64,000 nt of DNA from Neurospora tetrasperma FGSC 2508 (GCF_000213175.1 NW_009799101.1:2439994-2503993); one strand, 5' to 3'. Shown: positions 1 through 12,560, numbered from the stretch's first letter. The notes: generated by a model not told the origin, from the letters alone. Program-made: numbers and translations.

Positions 1-1300
1 GGATCGACGAAACCGGGCTAGTAAGTAGGAATTAAGTAATAGTAACCGCTGGGGCTGGGGGTACTGGGAGCTAGGGCGGCCGCCGGGAAGCCTGTAGGGT
101 AATTAATACCTATAGTATTAATTTAGTAACTATTACTATAATTAGGGCGCTACTAACTATAATTATATTAATTATAGGTTGGCTATTACTATTATTAACT
201 ACTATTACCAGTAGCGTTATTATTACTATTATTACTGCTATTATTCTTATTCTTATTACGGTTTCTATTTCTATCTTTACAGGGCTTAACTTCCTTCTTA
301 AAATTAATATAGAAGTAGTACTCCGCCGAATAGTAGCCCTTTCTATTATAGTAGGTATATATATTATTCTTTATATTGTATTTAAAAACCTTATTATTAA
401 TTATACGCGAGATTTAAATATTGGAGGTAGATATTGTATTAAAATTTATAGTAGAGCTACCTTAATTAATAGTAGCTTCTCTGGTAACTATAGAAGCGCT
501 AGGGGTATTGGCGGTAGTAGTATTAGAATTAGTCTTATAGTAAAGATTAAAGCTCTTATTGCGCTAATCTTTATCCTCTAAATTCTTTACGAAATTACGG
601 GCGAGAATTAACTATTTGTTATACTTATTATTAGCAGGCTAGGGATTCTAGTAAATAATAATAATATAAATGCAATTTGAGATTTTCTAGCGTAAGTAGT
701 AGATTTTTATACTATTATCGAAATTATAATAATTAATTAGGCGAGTAAAATTATCTTCGAATTCCTACTACTTTATACCTTTAATTATCTTTAATTCTTT
801 TAATTCGTAGTAAGAGTAAATAATAATATTAATGTTATTGTACTTTATAATTAATTCCGCTAGGAGGGCTTCTACTATAAACTATTTAGTAGGGAGTTCG
901 ACTAGGATTTTAATAAATTCGAATTCAATAATTTTGAAAGGGGCGCCTTCGATAGAACAAGTAATAAGCGAAAACTTCTTACGCTTAGTATTAAAAAGTT
1001 AAGGGTCGTCCGACTAAATAAATTGAATATAGAGATGCCAGGCGCGAAATTTAGTAGAGCGCTTAATAATAGTACTTTTATTATTAAACGTAAGTAATAC
1101 GGTAATACGTAATACCAATTTATAGCTACTACTATCGTTCGTAGTAGCTATAATATTAGGCTCTTCATTATTAGGGTCGTTGTTTGGAAGGGTAATATTA
1201 GAGGTTCGAATAGTAATAAAGCGTTAATATAAATTATTAATTATTTTCTAATATTTTTCCTTCTACTTTTAGTAAGTAGCTTTAGAATTAGTTTTTAAGG
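1..1300 (-). pseudogene. Gag relic of a retroelement, cut by window edge
   Basis: Read on the minus strand, about 640-790 gives a broken Gag-like helix region (EFEDNFTRLINYYNF, then IKIYYLR). Further on, 318-359 is a retroviral-type zinc knuckle with the spacing C-x2-C-x4-H-x4-C, in which all three cysteines and the histidine are now tyrosine codons (Y-TY-Y-NRKG-Y-YSAE-Y). TGC/TGT to TAC/TAT and CAC/CAT to TAC/TAT are the RIP changes. Protease and polymerase would lie beyond the left edge. Gag of a Ty3/Gypsy element is the likeliest identity, but no LTR pair is visible in the window, so the element family is open. Confidence 0.5.
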
Positions 1301-2272
1301 TAGAAAATTCTAATTTTAAGGTAATAATATTTATTCGAAGTAAACCGACCTCGGTAGAATAAATATTATAGATAATCTTAATTATAGCCTTATAACTCTT
1401 AGTAGCCTCTTATACTTAGAGGAGGGCTTTTACTTAGACTATAGTAATATTATTATTAAATTATTTAATTTCTTACTAGGCCGAAGTTAATTAGGACTTA
1501 GAAATTTCGAATAACTCCTCTACCTCGCATACCTCTATTCTAGCTCCAATAATATTTTTATAAATTAATTAATTAAGAATTATAAATATAGTACGGAAAA
1601 TAGGGAGGACGGTAAAGCCAAAAGTATCGTTAACTAGGATATTATTAGTAATAACTACTTAATTATTAAAAGTCTCGAACGCTTATAAAATATTTAAATA
1701 GTAATTACAATTAATTAAGTTGGCCGCTGCAAGGGCACCGATCGCTATAATTATTAAAAAATTATTAATTATTAGGGGGGTAGATATTAATTGCTAAATT
1801 AATACGCTAATAGATATAAGGGAAAGAGAGAAAAAGAGAAAGAGCGAACTATTTAATTACAATACTCAATTTAGTAGTTACTTAATTCGAAGTTTAGGAT
1901 CGCAACGGAGGTTTTAATCATACGGATACGAGTCTTATTTGACTAATTAATATAATTATAATTAATCTTCCTCTTTATTGAATAATAAGCGTATATAGCG
2001 TAATAATTTAATATAATAAACTATTACGGAGCGAAAGGGCACCGTTAAGGGTAAGGTAGGATATGCGTTATTGTACGAGGGAGGAGAAGGGAAAGTATAT
2101 ATAGAGGATTAGCTATATAGGCGAGAGTTTAAACTAGGCTAGTCTGTACGCGTACACATACATAGAACTATATATAACTAGAGCCGTTAATAGCTCTGGA
2201 ATGAAGGCGTGTAGTGTAACTACATTATAGGCTAGCCCTATAATAAGGGGAGACTTTAAGAGAGCAGAATAT

Positions 2273-2293
2273 AAAAAAAAAAAAAAAAAAAAA
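2273..2293 (+). repeat. A21 homopolymer
   Basis: A run of 21 adenines lies inside the AT-rich block. It could be the poly(A) tail of a non-LTR element on the plus strand, but no reverse transcriptase relic was recognised upstream, so it is reported only as a homopolymer. Confidence 0.8.
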
Positions 2294-2339
2294 TTTACTT
2301 CGACTTAGTATTTTTTTATTAGGTATAAACTTAAGGGAG

Positions 2340-2600
2340 TTGTAGTAGTAATAACTACTAAGTAGCGGGGGTTAAGGGTAGTAGCCGGAGGAGAGGGGTA
2401 CGCTAAGGTTTATAGAGGGGGAGTTAGGGGGGCCGGTACTAGTAGAGAAGAATTTTAAAGGGGAGGGCCGGGGGGTAAAATACTAGGGCGGGCGGAGGCG
2501 GGGGTTAGTAAGTTACTTTTAATAGTATAAAAGGTTTAGGGGTTGGAGCCCGGGGGCGAAGCCGAATTAGCGGGGGGGAATAGTATATAGTAGGGTATTT
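2340..2600 (+). other. G-rich, C-poor island inside the AT block
   Basis: About 40% of plus-strand bases here are G, with few C, in contrast to the surrounding AT-rich sequence. Several G3-G7 runs are close together, for example around 2461-2475 and 2488-2504, and could form a G-quadruplex. Long G runs contain no TpG or CpA and therefore offer no target for RIP, which may be why they survived. Confidence 0.6.
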
Positions 2601-2949
2601 AAAAATATTAGAGGAATTGGAGGAAATAAGCTAGTATTAAGTAAAGAAGGGAATAATATTATTTACTTTAGGGGATTAAACCGCTACTGGAAAAAAGAAG
2701 AGAAGAGGGAGAAATTTAAGAGGCGAGGGGGAGGGGATTATATATACAAATTTAGAGAGTACGAGCGTTGACTATTACCTACTACCTATTATTATTTACT
2801 GCTAACTGCTATTTAGTATTATAATTACTATACTAAATAAAAAGTACGAGTACGTTAATTAATAGTATAGGAAATAAATTTACAATTGAAATAGAAATTG
2901 CAAATACGTTAGGGACTAATTATAAGGGTAGGTAAGAGAGGGGTAAAGA

Positions 2950-3323
2950 AGGGGGGGGAGGAGGGGGGTAATATTATAGAGCTAGCGCCCGGGTTATAAA
3001 TTCTAGTCTCTAAAATTAGAATTATTATTAATTATAGTAGCGTAGAGCGTACAGCCCTAATAAAAACCTCTTAGCGCTGGTAGATCCGTATTTTAAATAG
3101 ACTTTTCCTCCTTTATAGAACATTAATTAAATTATACGACCAGCACTTGTATTAACCGTGCTGTTCCTATTATAAAAGGAAGTGTATTGAGTAAGGGGGT
3201 AAGAGGAAGAGGGTAATATAATTCCTTCTACACTGCTCGTAAAAAATAATAATATAGTAACTGCTATAGTTATTTAATATTAAAACTCTCCTCTCCTTTT
3301 TATTAATAGGACGAGAATGCTCC
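2950..3323 (-). pseudogene. pogo/Fot-type transposase relic, C-terminal part
   Basis: On the minus strand, just beyond the GCTCC target site, the sequence reads as the second half of a DDE_1-type (pogo/Fot1) transposase catalytic core: a degraded block with RVLILNNYSSYY, where the family has a D-x-H-x-S-H motif, followed by FLLPPYSIHFL, matching the family pattern of proline-proline-x-x-T-H-x-L. The preceding half of the same protein lies at 21462-22420. The two halves join if the 18-kb retrotransposon nest between them is removed. RIP has converted the aspartate codon to asparagine. Inactive. Confidence 0.65.
3319..3323. repeat. Target-site duplication of outer LTR element, left copy
   Basis: GCTCC directly precedes the left LTR start and is repeated exactly at 21457-21461 directly after the right LTR. 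Confidence 0.92.
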
Positions 3324-3662
3324 TATTACGCGAAGATGTGCTTTATAAGTGATGATAATAGAGAATAATAGAGTGAGCAATTGGTTATTGGATAGAGTAA
3401 TAGTATATAACGATTGACAATAGTTTTATTAAAGGAAGTTGAAGATAAGAGTTGTTGCGAGCCTTAATTTGGGATTTTATATATGATTTTATTGAGTATG
3501 AGTAAGATAGATATTAAGTTAGTATAATATTAATTAATAATCCGTTAATTTTAATAGAGGTTCATAGGACGAGTATTCTTATATAATAAATTATATACTC
3601 TAGTGAGTAGTTATTATAATAAAATAGAGTATTTAGGTATTTATTAAGAATGCCCTATAATA
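3324..3662 (-). repeat. Left LTR of outer element
   Basis: This 339-bp copy aligns end to end with 21118-21456, differing mostly by C/T and G/A transitions. The terminal dinucleotides are TA...TA here and TG...TA in the other copy, consistent with an original TG...CA changed by RIP. Confidence 0.92.
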
Positions 3663-4139
3663 TTTCCCCCTTAATAAAAGGAGAAGAGTACTCGCTATTT
3701 ACGTAATATTATTAAATTTAACTATATATATAAAAGATCCTATTATTTATTAGAACTTTTATCTAGTAATTTATATCCAAATTAACTGTTAAATATATAA
3801 AGCGTACGACCCTCTAAATAGAGTACCTAGTTCGATAATTTAGTCATAATCCTTTAATAACTATAATTATAATACGCTGAACGTTTGTTAAACTCCTCGT
3901 TATCTATTTTCTTATTCTTATTTATATAATATATATTTTAATAAGAATACTTACGTCCTAGTAGAGAATCCTCCTACTCTTAAGTATTAGGGAGGTAACC
4001 GCGGTGAGGGGAGTGGGTAATAGGTAAAGAATTGAAGTAAGAGTTTGAATAGGCTGTTATAGAGTAGAATTTATTAAATAAACTAGTTAAGCCGGGTATA
4101 TACGGTAGCGAAAGATTGCTAGAACGAACGCTACGAGGA
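3663..4139 (-). mobile_element. Outer element interior, 3' part
   Basis: Interior of the outer element between its 3' LTR and the insertion point of the second element. It starts with a polypurine tract on the minus strand. No coding motif was recognised. Confidence 0.75.
4135..4139. repeat. Target-site duplication of middle LTR element, left copy
   Basis: GAGGA directly precedes the left LTR at 4140 and recurs exactly at 19070-19074 after the right LTR. Confidence 0.92.
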
Positions 4140-4432
4140 TGTAAGGGGATAGTAGAGTAATACGCGGGTGCTGGCTACTATATATATATTAAGGTTCTAT
4201 AAAGAAAGAAAGAAGAAAACGCTACCCTTTAGGTGGGTTGAGTGCTAGAGCTTAAATAGCCGTGCGCTTAGTGCCTTATAGCCTAAGGTAGTAAGAGAAT
4301 ACTCTAGAAGCCCGGGGCGCTGTAGTGCCGTAGTCCGAATCGATTAGGGTAGTTTTAATACGGACTACCGTCTTAGTACTCGAATCTAGCCAGTTAGAAC
4401 TAAATACCTTATTAGGCGCCAGTCCTATAATA
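4140..4432 (-). repeat. Left (3') LTR of middle element
   Basis: This 293-bp repeat matches 18777-19069 along its whole length, with transitions only in most places. The left copy carries more C-to-T and G-to-A changes than the right copy. Confidence 0.93.
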
Positions 4433-6130
4433 TTAGCCTCCCCCTTTTCCTTCTAGCTATAGTCGCGTACTATAATTATTATTTATATTACCCCTATTTT
4501 ACCCCTCTATAACTCTTACTCTTTCTCTTACTCCTTCAATAAATAATTGTAATTATATTATATATATACCTTTAATTCTGCCTTAGAATACCATTAAATA
4601 ACTATTATTAACCTCTATTCTTAGTACTAATTTTAAATAAAATCCTTTCAAGCTCCGGCCTACTATTTTAATTCATTATTGCCCGGCTATAGCGCCCGTA
4701 GTTGCACCTATAATTACTTTTATATTTACGCCCGTACTTATACTTATTACTATTATTATTCTAATAGCTACTTTAGTCCCTATTTCTATACTTATTCTTA
4801 TTCCTACTTCTACCGCGCCGAACTCTCTAGCGCTTAGGACCCTAGGCGGTAACGGCGGCAGTAGAAACTATAAATTTATTAAAATACCTATTAAAAGTAT
4901 TATATCTATTTAATACTCCCGATATATAATACTAGGGGATTATAGCGCTTATATACTTAATAAGGGTAAAGACTACTATATATTTTATGTACGTTTAAAG
5001 AATTCGGGTATTTATTAATAGTAGCTTTCTACTATTTAAAAGTAGTACTCTACTTAATTAGCAGAGGGCTACCTAGGTAATAAAGCTCCGTTTTATTAAT
5101 CTTTTCGTTTAATAGTAATTTCAGCTCGTAATTTCGAATAATTAATAATTAAAGACTATATAGCTCCGTAAATATCCTTTAAATACTTGTATTCTATTTA
5201 ACTACTAATTTAAATTTAAGGATACTACCTACTTCGTACTTAATTACCCCGTTAATAAAGCGCCGCTAGCCCCCCTTTCTACTACTATAATATTTCTAAC
5301 TATAATTCCGGATATTCCTATATTTTTAGCCCTAACTTCGGTCGTAGTACCTAAAAGATTAGCGGTTCTAAAAAAGGAACTTTAAACCCTTCGTACGAAT
5401 TAAGGTAATTTAGTAGCTTTATAATTATTATTATTTGCCGAATTGTTTCGGATTAGCCGGAATTTAATTACCTTAGTAAATACTACTATAGAGTCTACCC
5501 GGGTTATTAAATATATTACTACTATTATTATTATTTACTTAAATACTTTCGTAGCTGGATTCGATACCCGGATAATTAAAATAGTTTAAACCTTTTAGAA
5601 TAAAGTAGTAATTATAGCGGCGGAGACTCTTTTTAGAGAGGTAGTTATAAAGCTAGAGATTTATATTAGGAAGTTGGAGGAATAGCGGGAGGTAATAGAG
5701 GGGAATAGAGTATTATTAAATAAGAAGGATTTATAGGCTTGTTTTAAATTACTATTAAGTAAGGAGGATTTATTAGTACTAGTAGAAGAGGGGGTAATAG
5801 AGGACGGGTTAGAGGGTACTAAGGTACTAAAAGAGGAGGAGGAGGAGGTAATAAAAGTAATAGAAATAATATAGTAGGAAGGGGATATATTAGAGGAGAA
5901 GATAAAGTTAAAGAAGATAATTCGGTTTTTAAATTTAATAGAGGAAATTACTTTTCCTCTAAAAAAGAAGAGAAAGGTATAGATTTTCCGCGATAGTACT
6001 ACTATAGTATTATCGTCCTTAAATATTATAATCGGATTGGGTACTAGGGCGGTATTAAATATTAGAAATTCTAAATAGGATGAGCTAATAGAAGAAGCGC
6101 TTTAGTTTTAAGTAGGCGGCCGCGTTTTTT
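4433..6130 (+). pseudogene. Possible antisense ORF relic in the middle Gypsy element
   Basis: Between the 3' LTR and the integrase relic, the plus strand, opposite to pol, looks coding. From about 5590 to 6110 it is purine-rich with few stops other than TAG (former CAG). It reads as a charged, helical protein: IRKLEE, then long runs of Glu and Val around 5815-5880, then PLKKKRKV at 5956-5979, which resembles a classical nuclear localisation signal. Upstream, 4900-5560 gives short readable stretches such as DYYIFYVRLKNSG. I do not recognise a family. The asymmetry may instead be an ordinary A/G-rich strand bias of the element. Confidence 0.35.
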
Positions 6131-6149
6131 ACCTCCGGGTATTAATTTT

Positions 6150-9100
6150 ACTTACCTTTTTTATTCTATTAATATATTCCCTTTCGTAAATTAATTTATA
6201 AATCTATCGTTAATTCGAATATCCCCGTATTATCTTTCAAAGAGTTCGAACGCTTCAATATTTTTAAAGTCTTTAAATTAATACTATAAGGGTTTATAAT
6301 TACCCTTCCACTTTACGAAAACTATTTAATTAATCGGGTTACCTCTAATATATAAAATCTTTTTTATATAATATTCCTTCTCCCCTTCTACTATTACTAA
6401 TAATAATTATTTATCAGCTAGAACTTAACCCAATAGGGGGTTTCTAATAGCCCGCTAGAGGAGGTCAATATAAAAAATATTATAAATATTATTTAAGAGG
6501 CCCGAAAGTTCTATAATTAGCAGTAAGAATACTTTTAAGACAGTATACTTAGTATATAACTAATCTAGCTTTTTCTTAAGTCTTAATAAAATATAATTTT
6601 TAAAGTTAAATTATACTTTATTACCTATTTAAAACCTCTCTATAAACTAGCAGAAGCGGTTAATATACTTCTCTTACTCCTAAACTACTATAATTATTAT
6701 AATTTAATATAAATCTATAATTTATAATAACTTTTTAATAAATTATTAGGCTTAAATATTAGTAGAAATATAGGAGTCTCTAACGGCCTCGGGGACTACT
6801 GGGACTACCGACTCCGGGTCGAATCTATAAATAATAAAAAAGGGAAATATATTAATTAAAGTATTAATATAACTATTAATAATTAATTATATTAAAGAAT
6901 ACTATTTGTACTAATCATTTTATACTTAATTAATATACGCCCTTAAAAAGGCTTATACTTCCTAATTTATCCGTTCTAGGCCCCTATCGGTCTAAGGGTA
7001 GTAAATAGTACTAAGAAACTACTTAATCCTAAATAATTTGTAAAGTCTACTTTAGAACCGCCTAATCTAATTAGAGCCCCAGTTACTAATTATAGACTAT
7101 AATTAACCGTAGTACTATATAAAGCAGCTTATAAATCTTTTAGTATAAACTTTAGTATTTATCGACAGTATAAACTCTAATATAATATTCTTACTAAAGC
7201 GGTCCTTAATAATAAATAGATATATATTCCCTCTAATTAACGGAAAGTCTGTAATAAAGTCTATTTATACCTCCCGGAAAAATTAGTCCAATACTAGTAT
7301 TAATTAGAGCAACCCTTTTCTCTAAATTTTCTAATACTTAACAAAACTATATATATAGTAAATATATAAGAATTACTTTATATAAATCCTTAATAACGGT
7401 TAATAAAAATATTAGACTAAAACTATAATAGTATTCTTACTACCGGAGTACCCGAATACTTAGGAATTGTATATAATTTAAATAAATAAATATAAAATAT
7501 ATTAAACTCCTAATTAAAATCAAATAGTTTTATAGCTTCTACTTTAATAATTACTAGGTACCCGGGGATCTATAACCTCCCTTAGTATTTTAAACGCCTA
7601 AGGTCGTTAATAAAATAGTCGGTAATTTAAACTTTAAATTTAAAAGAAGGGGGTAAATCTCTTATATTATCTTTTACTACCTTAATAACTTATTAGTATA
7701 TAGCGTCCTTCCTTATAATAGAATTTTAGAACTATTATAAATCCGGATCTTCGAAGACCTTTATACTCTTCCCCTAAACTATTCGAAAGTCCCGAAGATT
7801 TATTATTTAAATACGAATGTAATTATATAAAATAAATTCGGGAATAAACTAAAAGTCCCAAACTTCTCTATTATCTTCTATAGACTAATTTTAATTTTAC
7901 CGAAATAATATATCTAGTACTCCTACTTCTTTATTTAATTAGTATTAGAGTTTAAAGGTAAACTAGGAAAGAAATTTAACCTAGCGAACCTATTACTTAA
8001 ATAAATACTACTATATTATAAAGTATTTTAAATTATAATAGTCCGTTAGAATTGTAAAGTTATTATAGCTATATAGTTCGGCCTACTACTCCTACAAATA
8101 ATCGATAATCGCCAACATTTTTTTATTATAAATAGAATAATTATATTCGGCTAATTTTAATTTCCTTAAATAGAACGCTATAATACGTCTCTATCTACCT
8201 ACCTCCTAAATTAGATAACCCCCTAATATAAAACCGTTATAGTCGGTTTTAAGGAAGGTTGGGCGCTCGGAGTTCTATTTAATTAATATAAGTATTCGAA
8301 TAAATAATATTTTCAAAAATTAGAAGGCCTCTTTATAAACTATAAATTATTTAAACGAAACTCTTTTACCAGTAAATACTATAAATAGTACTACTACTAT
8401 AGTAAATTCTAATATAAATATCCAATAATAATTTATAAACCCTAGGAAGCTCTAGACTCCCTTCTAAGATATCGGTACTACCTACTCTAAAATAGCCTTA
8501 ATTTTCTTAGGATTAGTTTAAATACTAATACTAGCGTAGATAATAAAACCAAAATATTTAACCTTTTTAATAGCAAATTTGTACTTATTAGAATCTAAGT
8601 AGAATCTAGCGTTCTAAAAGTATTTGAATACTATATAGACTTTCTATATATAATCTTCCTAAAACCTATCTATAAAAATTAGAACGTTATTTATATACGT
8701 TGAGAAAAAGTCGTTGAGGAATTTCTATAATACTTAATTAATATACTGCTAAAAGGCAATTAGAATTCTATACAATCCGAAGGGGACTATAAACTATTTA
8801 AAAAAACCGTAGTAAGTCCGGAACACTATCTTATACTCCTCTCCTTCCGCTATTTATATTTTATAGAACGCTTATACTATATATACTTTTAAGAATTATT
8901 TTATACCCTTAAATATTTGGAATATTTCCTAAATAAATAGAAAGGGGTACCGGTCCGCTCAAATAATAATATTAAATATTCGGTAATTATAATAGAAATA
9001 GAAACCTTTATCTAACTTCTATATAAATAGGACGGGAGCTTTAGTAGCGGAATTACTAGCCCGAATAAATCCCTTATCTATTAAATTCCAAAGTATCTTC

Positions 9101-10300
9101 TTAAATACTAGGAATTCTTCTTAAAATATATTATATAGTAGGCCGAAAAGGAAAAGTAAACTTTTATTATCTAATCCCCTTTTTAATTTAATTTTTAAAT
9201 CGATTTTTAATTTATAATTATTAAAGTAGTCTACTTCTTACTTTTTAAATAAGGGAATAAGGTCCTAAAAATCCTTAGAGATAATTTATTAGAATTCTTC
9301 ATTAGTCTGGACTCTTTTAGGGGTTAGAGCTTTCTTAATATCTTCGAACCGTATAATAAATATAAAGGCTTTTATAACAGTCTGGCCTTTGAACTTCGTA
9401 ATCTAACGTACGTAATTAATAAAGGTAGTAGCAAAAATATATATAATTCTCTTAAATTCTTTAAGGAATAGGGTCTTAGCCTTAGATTTATTAATATAAT
9501 TTATTTAGGATTATGTAATATTATACTAGAGTCTTTTCTTATAAGGGATCGAATATACTTAGTTGGTTGTTAATTATAGCTTCCCGAGGATAATAAGGTA
9601 TTCGAACTCCAATATTATATATATATAAATTAATAAAATATAACCTTAGAATTCCATAAAGAAATAGGTAATACTTTAAATAGAAGCGCCCTCTATAATT
9701 ATTATAGTACCCCGGATTTATCGGGCCGGAATCGGAATAATAGGGATTTGGAAATTCCGAATAATATTTTTATTAATAATAGTATAGTACTAATAACCTT
9801 TATTAATAAGGGTATAGAATAGACTAGTAGAATTAATAATAATTAATATTAGGGTTAATTGTATTTTTATTTAGATTTTGAACTCTTCTACTTTACTTAG
9901 TACTTTAGGGGTAGGCTCTAGTACCTAATTTCGTATTAGAACTATTCTTTTCCCTAATCCGATTTAGAACTAGAGATTTTAATTATTTAAAACTCTTCGT
10001 CGAATAGTAAGGCTACCTAAATAGCCTAAATATATACTCCTTTACTTTAAGAGTTTATAATAGGAAAGTAAAAATATTTAATAATAATATAATTAGTAGT
10101 ACTATAATAGATATACCGCCCTTTGGTACAATATTTATCCCTCTCTTTTTATAATACCTATTTAACTTATCCCTTTTATTAGGAAGAAGAACCTCGGCCG
10201 CAAATATTACGAATATTAATTATATTTATAAAGATTTTACTATTAGTATTATATCAAATCTTAGGGGATAGGGTAGAGGGGGAATTATAAATTTAATACT
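6150..10300 (-). pseudogene. Pol relic of middle Ty3/Gypsy element
   Basis: On the minus strand the domains appear in the order of Ty3/Gypsy Pol. Reverse transcriptase lies at about 8450-9250: FIVPFGLY near 8790-8820, and YINNVLIF at 8686-8697 and onward, where the catalytic YxDD pair has become asparagines. The RT-connection block ending in FLGFVNYY is next. RNase H at about 8060-8250 gives IAFYLRKLKLAEYNY. The integrase core tail at about 6860-7000 gives AFLRAYIN and then NSYINTLINI. Most stop codons are TAG/TAA in place of CAG/CAA. Dead by RIP. Confidence 0.85.
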
Positions 10301-10982
10301 AAGAATTAGAACGGCCTACGCCGGGAGTAATAAAAAGGTATATTCTAAACTATTAATTATTCCGGTTACCGTTCCGGAGGTAATTTTAGTAGAAGGTTTA
10401 GAGTTCTACGGTCTTTTTATATTTATAAATAATATTCTAGAACTATTCTACGTAAATAAAATAATTATTAGAGAATTTAATACTAAAGAAATAATTACTA
10501 AACTTCTTATTAATAGTATAATGAAGGAATTCTAGTTTAGTATAGTTATTTTAATTATAATTGCTAATTTTTAGGAGTTTATTATCGAAGTTAATAAAGA
10601 ATTCAGAGAATAGTTCGCTATCCTTCTACTTTATTTTAGTAAGGTTATCGAGGGTATAGTTTTAAATATAATAGGTACCGAAGATTTAGTGAATCTATTT
10701 GAGTAATTCGGTCGGATTTTTATTATCAGAGAGGGTATAAGCAATTTAGTAACCCTCTAGCCGCTACTATTTATCGATCGGTAGGGTATTAAGGATTTCG
10801 ATTTAAGTAGTATTAAAATCGGTTTGTAGACCGGCTTTAAAGTCTATATTATACGTTTTAATTAATTTATAATAATAGAAGAGAAAGGTAATAGGTTTAT
10901 TGTCCTACTAAGGGAATTTAAGCAGCTTCTATTAGTATAATTTATTAGAATTACTATTGGACTCCGTATTATTATTATTAGA
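10300..10982 (-). pseudogene. Gag relic of middle Ty3/Gypsy element
   Basis: Minus-strand fragments such as SELFSEFFINFDNKLL and YNQNNYTKLEFLHYTI (with stops read through) match the amphipathic helical layout of fungal Gypsy Gag. The gene was cut at 10987 by the chromovirus; the N-terminal part and leader continue at 18423-18776 next to the 5' LTR. No zinc knuckle was recognised. Confidence 0.55.
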
Positions 10983-10987
10983 CTTAG
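10983..10987. repeat. Target-site duplication of inner chromovirus, left copy
   Basis: CTTAG directly precedes the LTR at 10988 and recurs exactly at 18418-18422 directly after the right LTR. Confidence 0.95.
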
Positions 10988-11451
10988 TGTTACGAATTTA
11001 AGCAACTACGCGGGCCAACCAGGCTGTTGGGACGTAATAGCCCCGCTTACAATAAGATAGTATAACCTCAGACCAGGGCAGAAAATAAGGGAGTACCAAA
11101 AGGGCGCTCACTAGGACAAGTGCTTACGGTAAGTAGTACTTACAATAAATAATATTTACAATGAGCATTACTTACAACGAATAACGCTCATAGTAAGTAG
11201 CGCTTACGATAAGTAGAATACTATTGTAAGTATACGCCCAGGATTAAGGCCTTAGGACGAAGTATAGAATATAAAAGAACGATTAGAGAATTTAGATTAT
11301 TAGGTAGTTCGATAATAGTTAATTGATCATCATCACCGAAATTAGTATTATAATATATACTTATTATAAACTTTCTAACTTTATTGAATAATATTAATAA
11401 TCTTTATTTTTAATTATCCTATGTAAGTAAATTAAATTACCGTTCGTTATA
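10988..11451 (+). repeat. 5' LTR of inner chromovirus
   Basis: This 464-bp copy starts TGTTACG and ends TATA where the partner ends CACA. It pairs with 17954-18417 without any length difference. Its outer half keeps more C and G than its inner half. Confidence 0.95.
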
Positions 11452-11499
11452 TATTAATTACTCCCTTTAACTTATTTCGAATAATAATTAAAAATACCC

Positions 11500-12560
11500 C
11501 CTTTACTTCGCTATATCTTCTTATACCGAACCGACCGGTATAGAGGGCAATACTGCAAATATCGACCCGACTGTACGCCTCTTCTAAGAATTATAGGACT
11601 GGATTTTATAATTTGAAGAATAATTTAAAGCGTAAACCGGGCCTAACGGTAGAAGCCCCAAGGACGGTACTCCGGCGGACCTTCTAGTTACAAAACCTAT
11701 ACTCCCGAAGAAGAATATTAAAATCAAAACTCCTAATAAATTTGGAGGATAGTAAAACTACTTATAAGGATTCCTCTTATAAATTTATACTTACTTTAAT
11801 TACTATTTAGAGAGCTTCCCTATAAAAACTAATAAAATTATTTTTACCAGGACTTATCTTAAAGATTAAATATTCACTTAGTATAAACCTATTCTCTAGG
11901 ATTAATATAGCCGTAGAAACTAAGTTAAAAATAGTATTAAGCTTCTTATAATAAACCTATAAAATTTTATAAATACTTTAACCGGAATTTTTAGCGAGTA
12001 TAACGAAGATTTAAGGGTTTAGGAAAAACTTCTCTACCTTCGCTAAATTATATCCGCCTCAATTTATACTACTTTTTTTAAATAGTATACTATTAAAAGT
12101 AAATTCAATAACGAAAGCCTTATATAAATATTTTATTAGGGATTAAAGAACTTTATTAAGAATAAATTGTATAAGGAAGATAAACCCGCTAACTTCGACG
12201 ACTTTATAGTATATACTATCCGTATTAATAACCGTCTTTAATAATATAGCTAAGAGTAATGGAACCTACCGCTATAATATTAGTAAGCCCCGCGCTAGGC
12301 CTATACTAAATTAAAATATAATTAGGGACGAAGCAACTCTTAAGAAGATAAGGGAGACCCTATAAATATTAGTACCGTTTAACCTAATAAAGGACGCTAT
12401 AATATATTACAAATTAAATATTTTAATTATAGTAAAAAGGGGTATATAAAGTGCAATTATTATATAATTAAATAATTAAAGTAAAAAAAAGCGGAAATAA
12501 TAATAGTAGAAGGAATTAGAGTAATCGAGATCGCCAATGCTAAATACGGATAAAATAATT
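11500..12560 (+). pseudogene. Gag relic of chromovirus with zinc knuckle
   Basis: Plus-strand remains of Gag end with a zinc knuckle at 12419-12460 (Y-FN-Y-SKKG-Y-IKCN-Y). The C-x2-C-x4-H-x4-C spacing is exact, but every metal ligand is now tyrosine. In the original element this motif would have bound the RNA genome in the virus-like particle. Numerous TAG/TAA stops make it non-coding. Confidence 0.75.

Larger units (their letters stand above)
1300..2950. other. AT-rich interval, no recognisable coding sequence
   Basis: This stretch is RIP-mutated and I recognise no protein motif in it. It includes a 21-base A run at 2273-2293 and a G-rich, C-poor island at about 2340-2600. It may hold the right-hand LTR of the gag relic at 1-1300 and the left end of the pogo-type element, but no terminal repeat could be proved by eye. 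Confidence 0.6.

Noticed and set aside
1-2293. Non-LTR (LINE) element ending in the A21 run
   Set aside because: No reverse transcriptase or endonuclease trace was readable upstream; the minus-strand Gag relic points to an LTR-type element instead.
11100-11230. Short repeated units (CGCTTACAATAAGTAG-like) suggestive of a CRISPR array
   Set aside because: They are degenerate internal repeats of the chromovirus LTR, occur in both LTR copies, and have no spacer structure.
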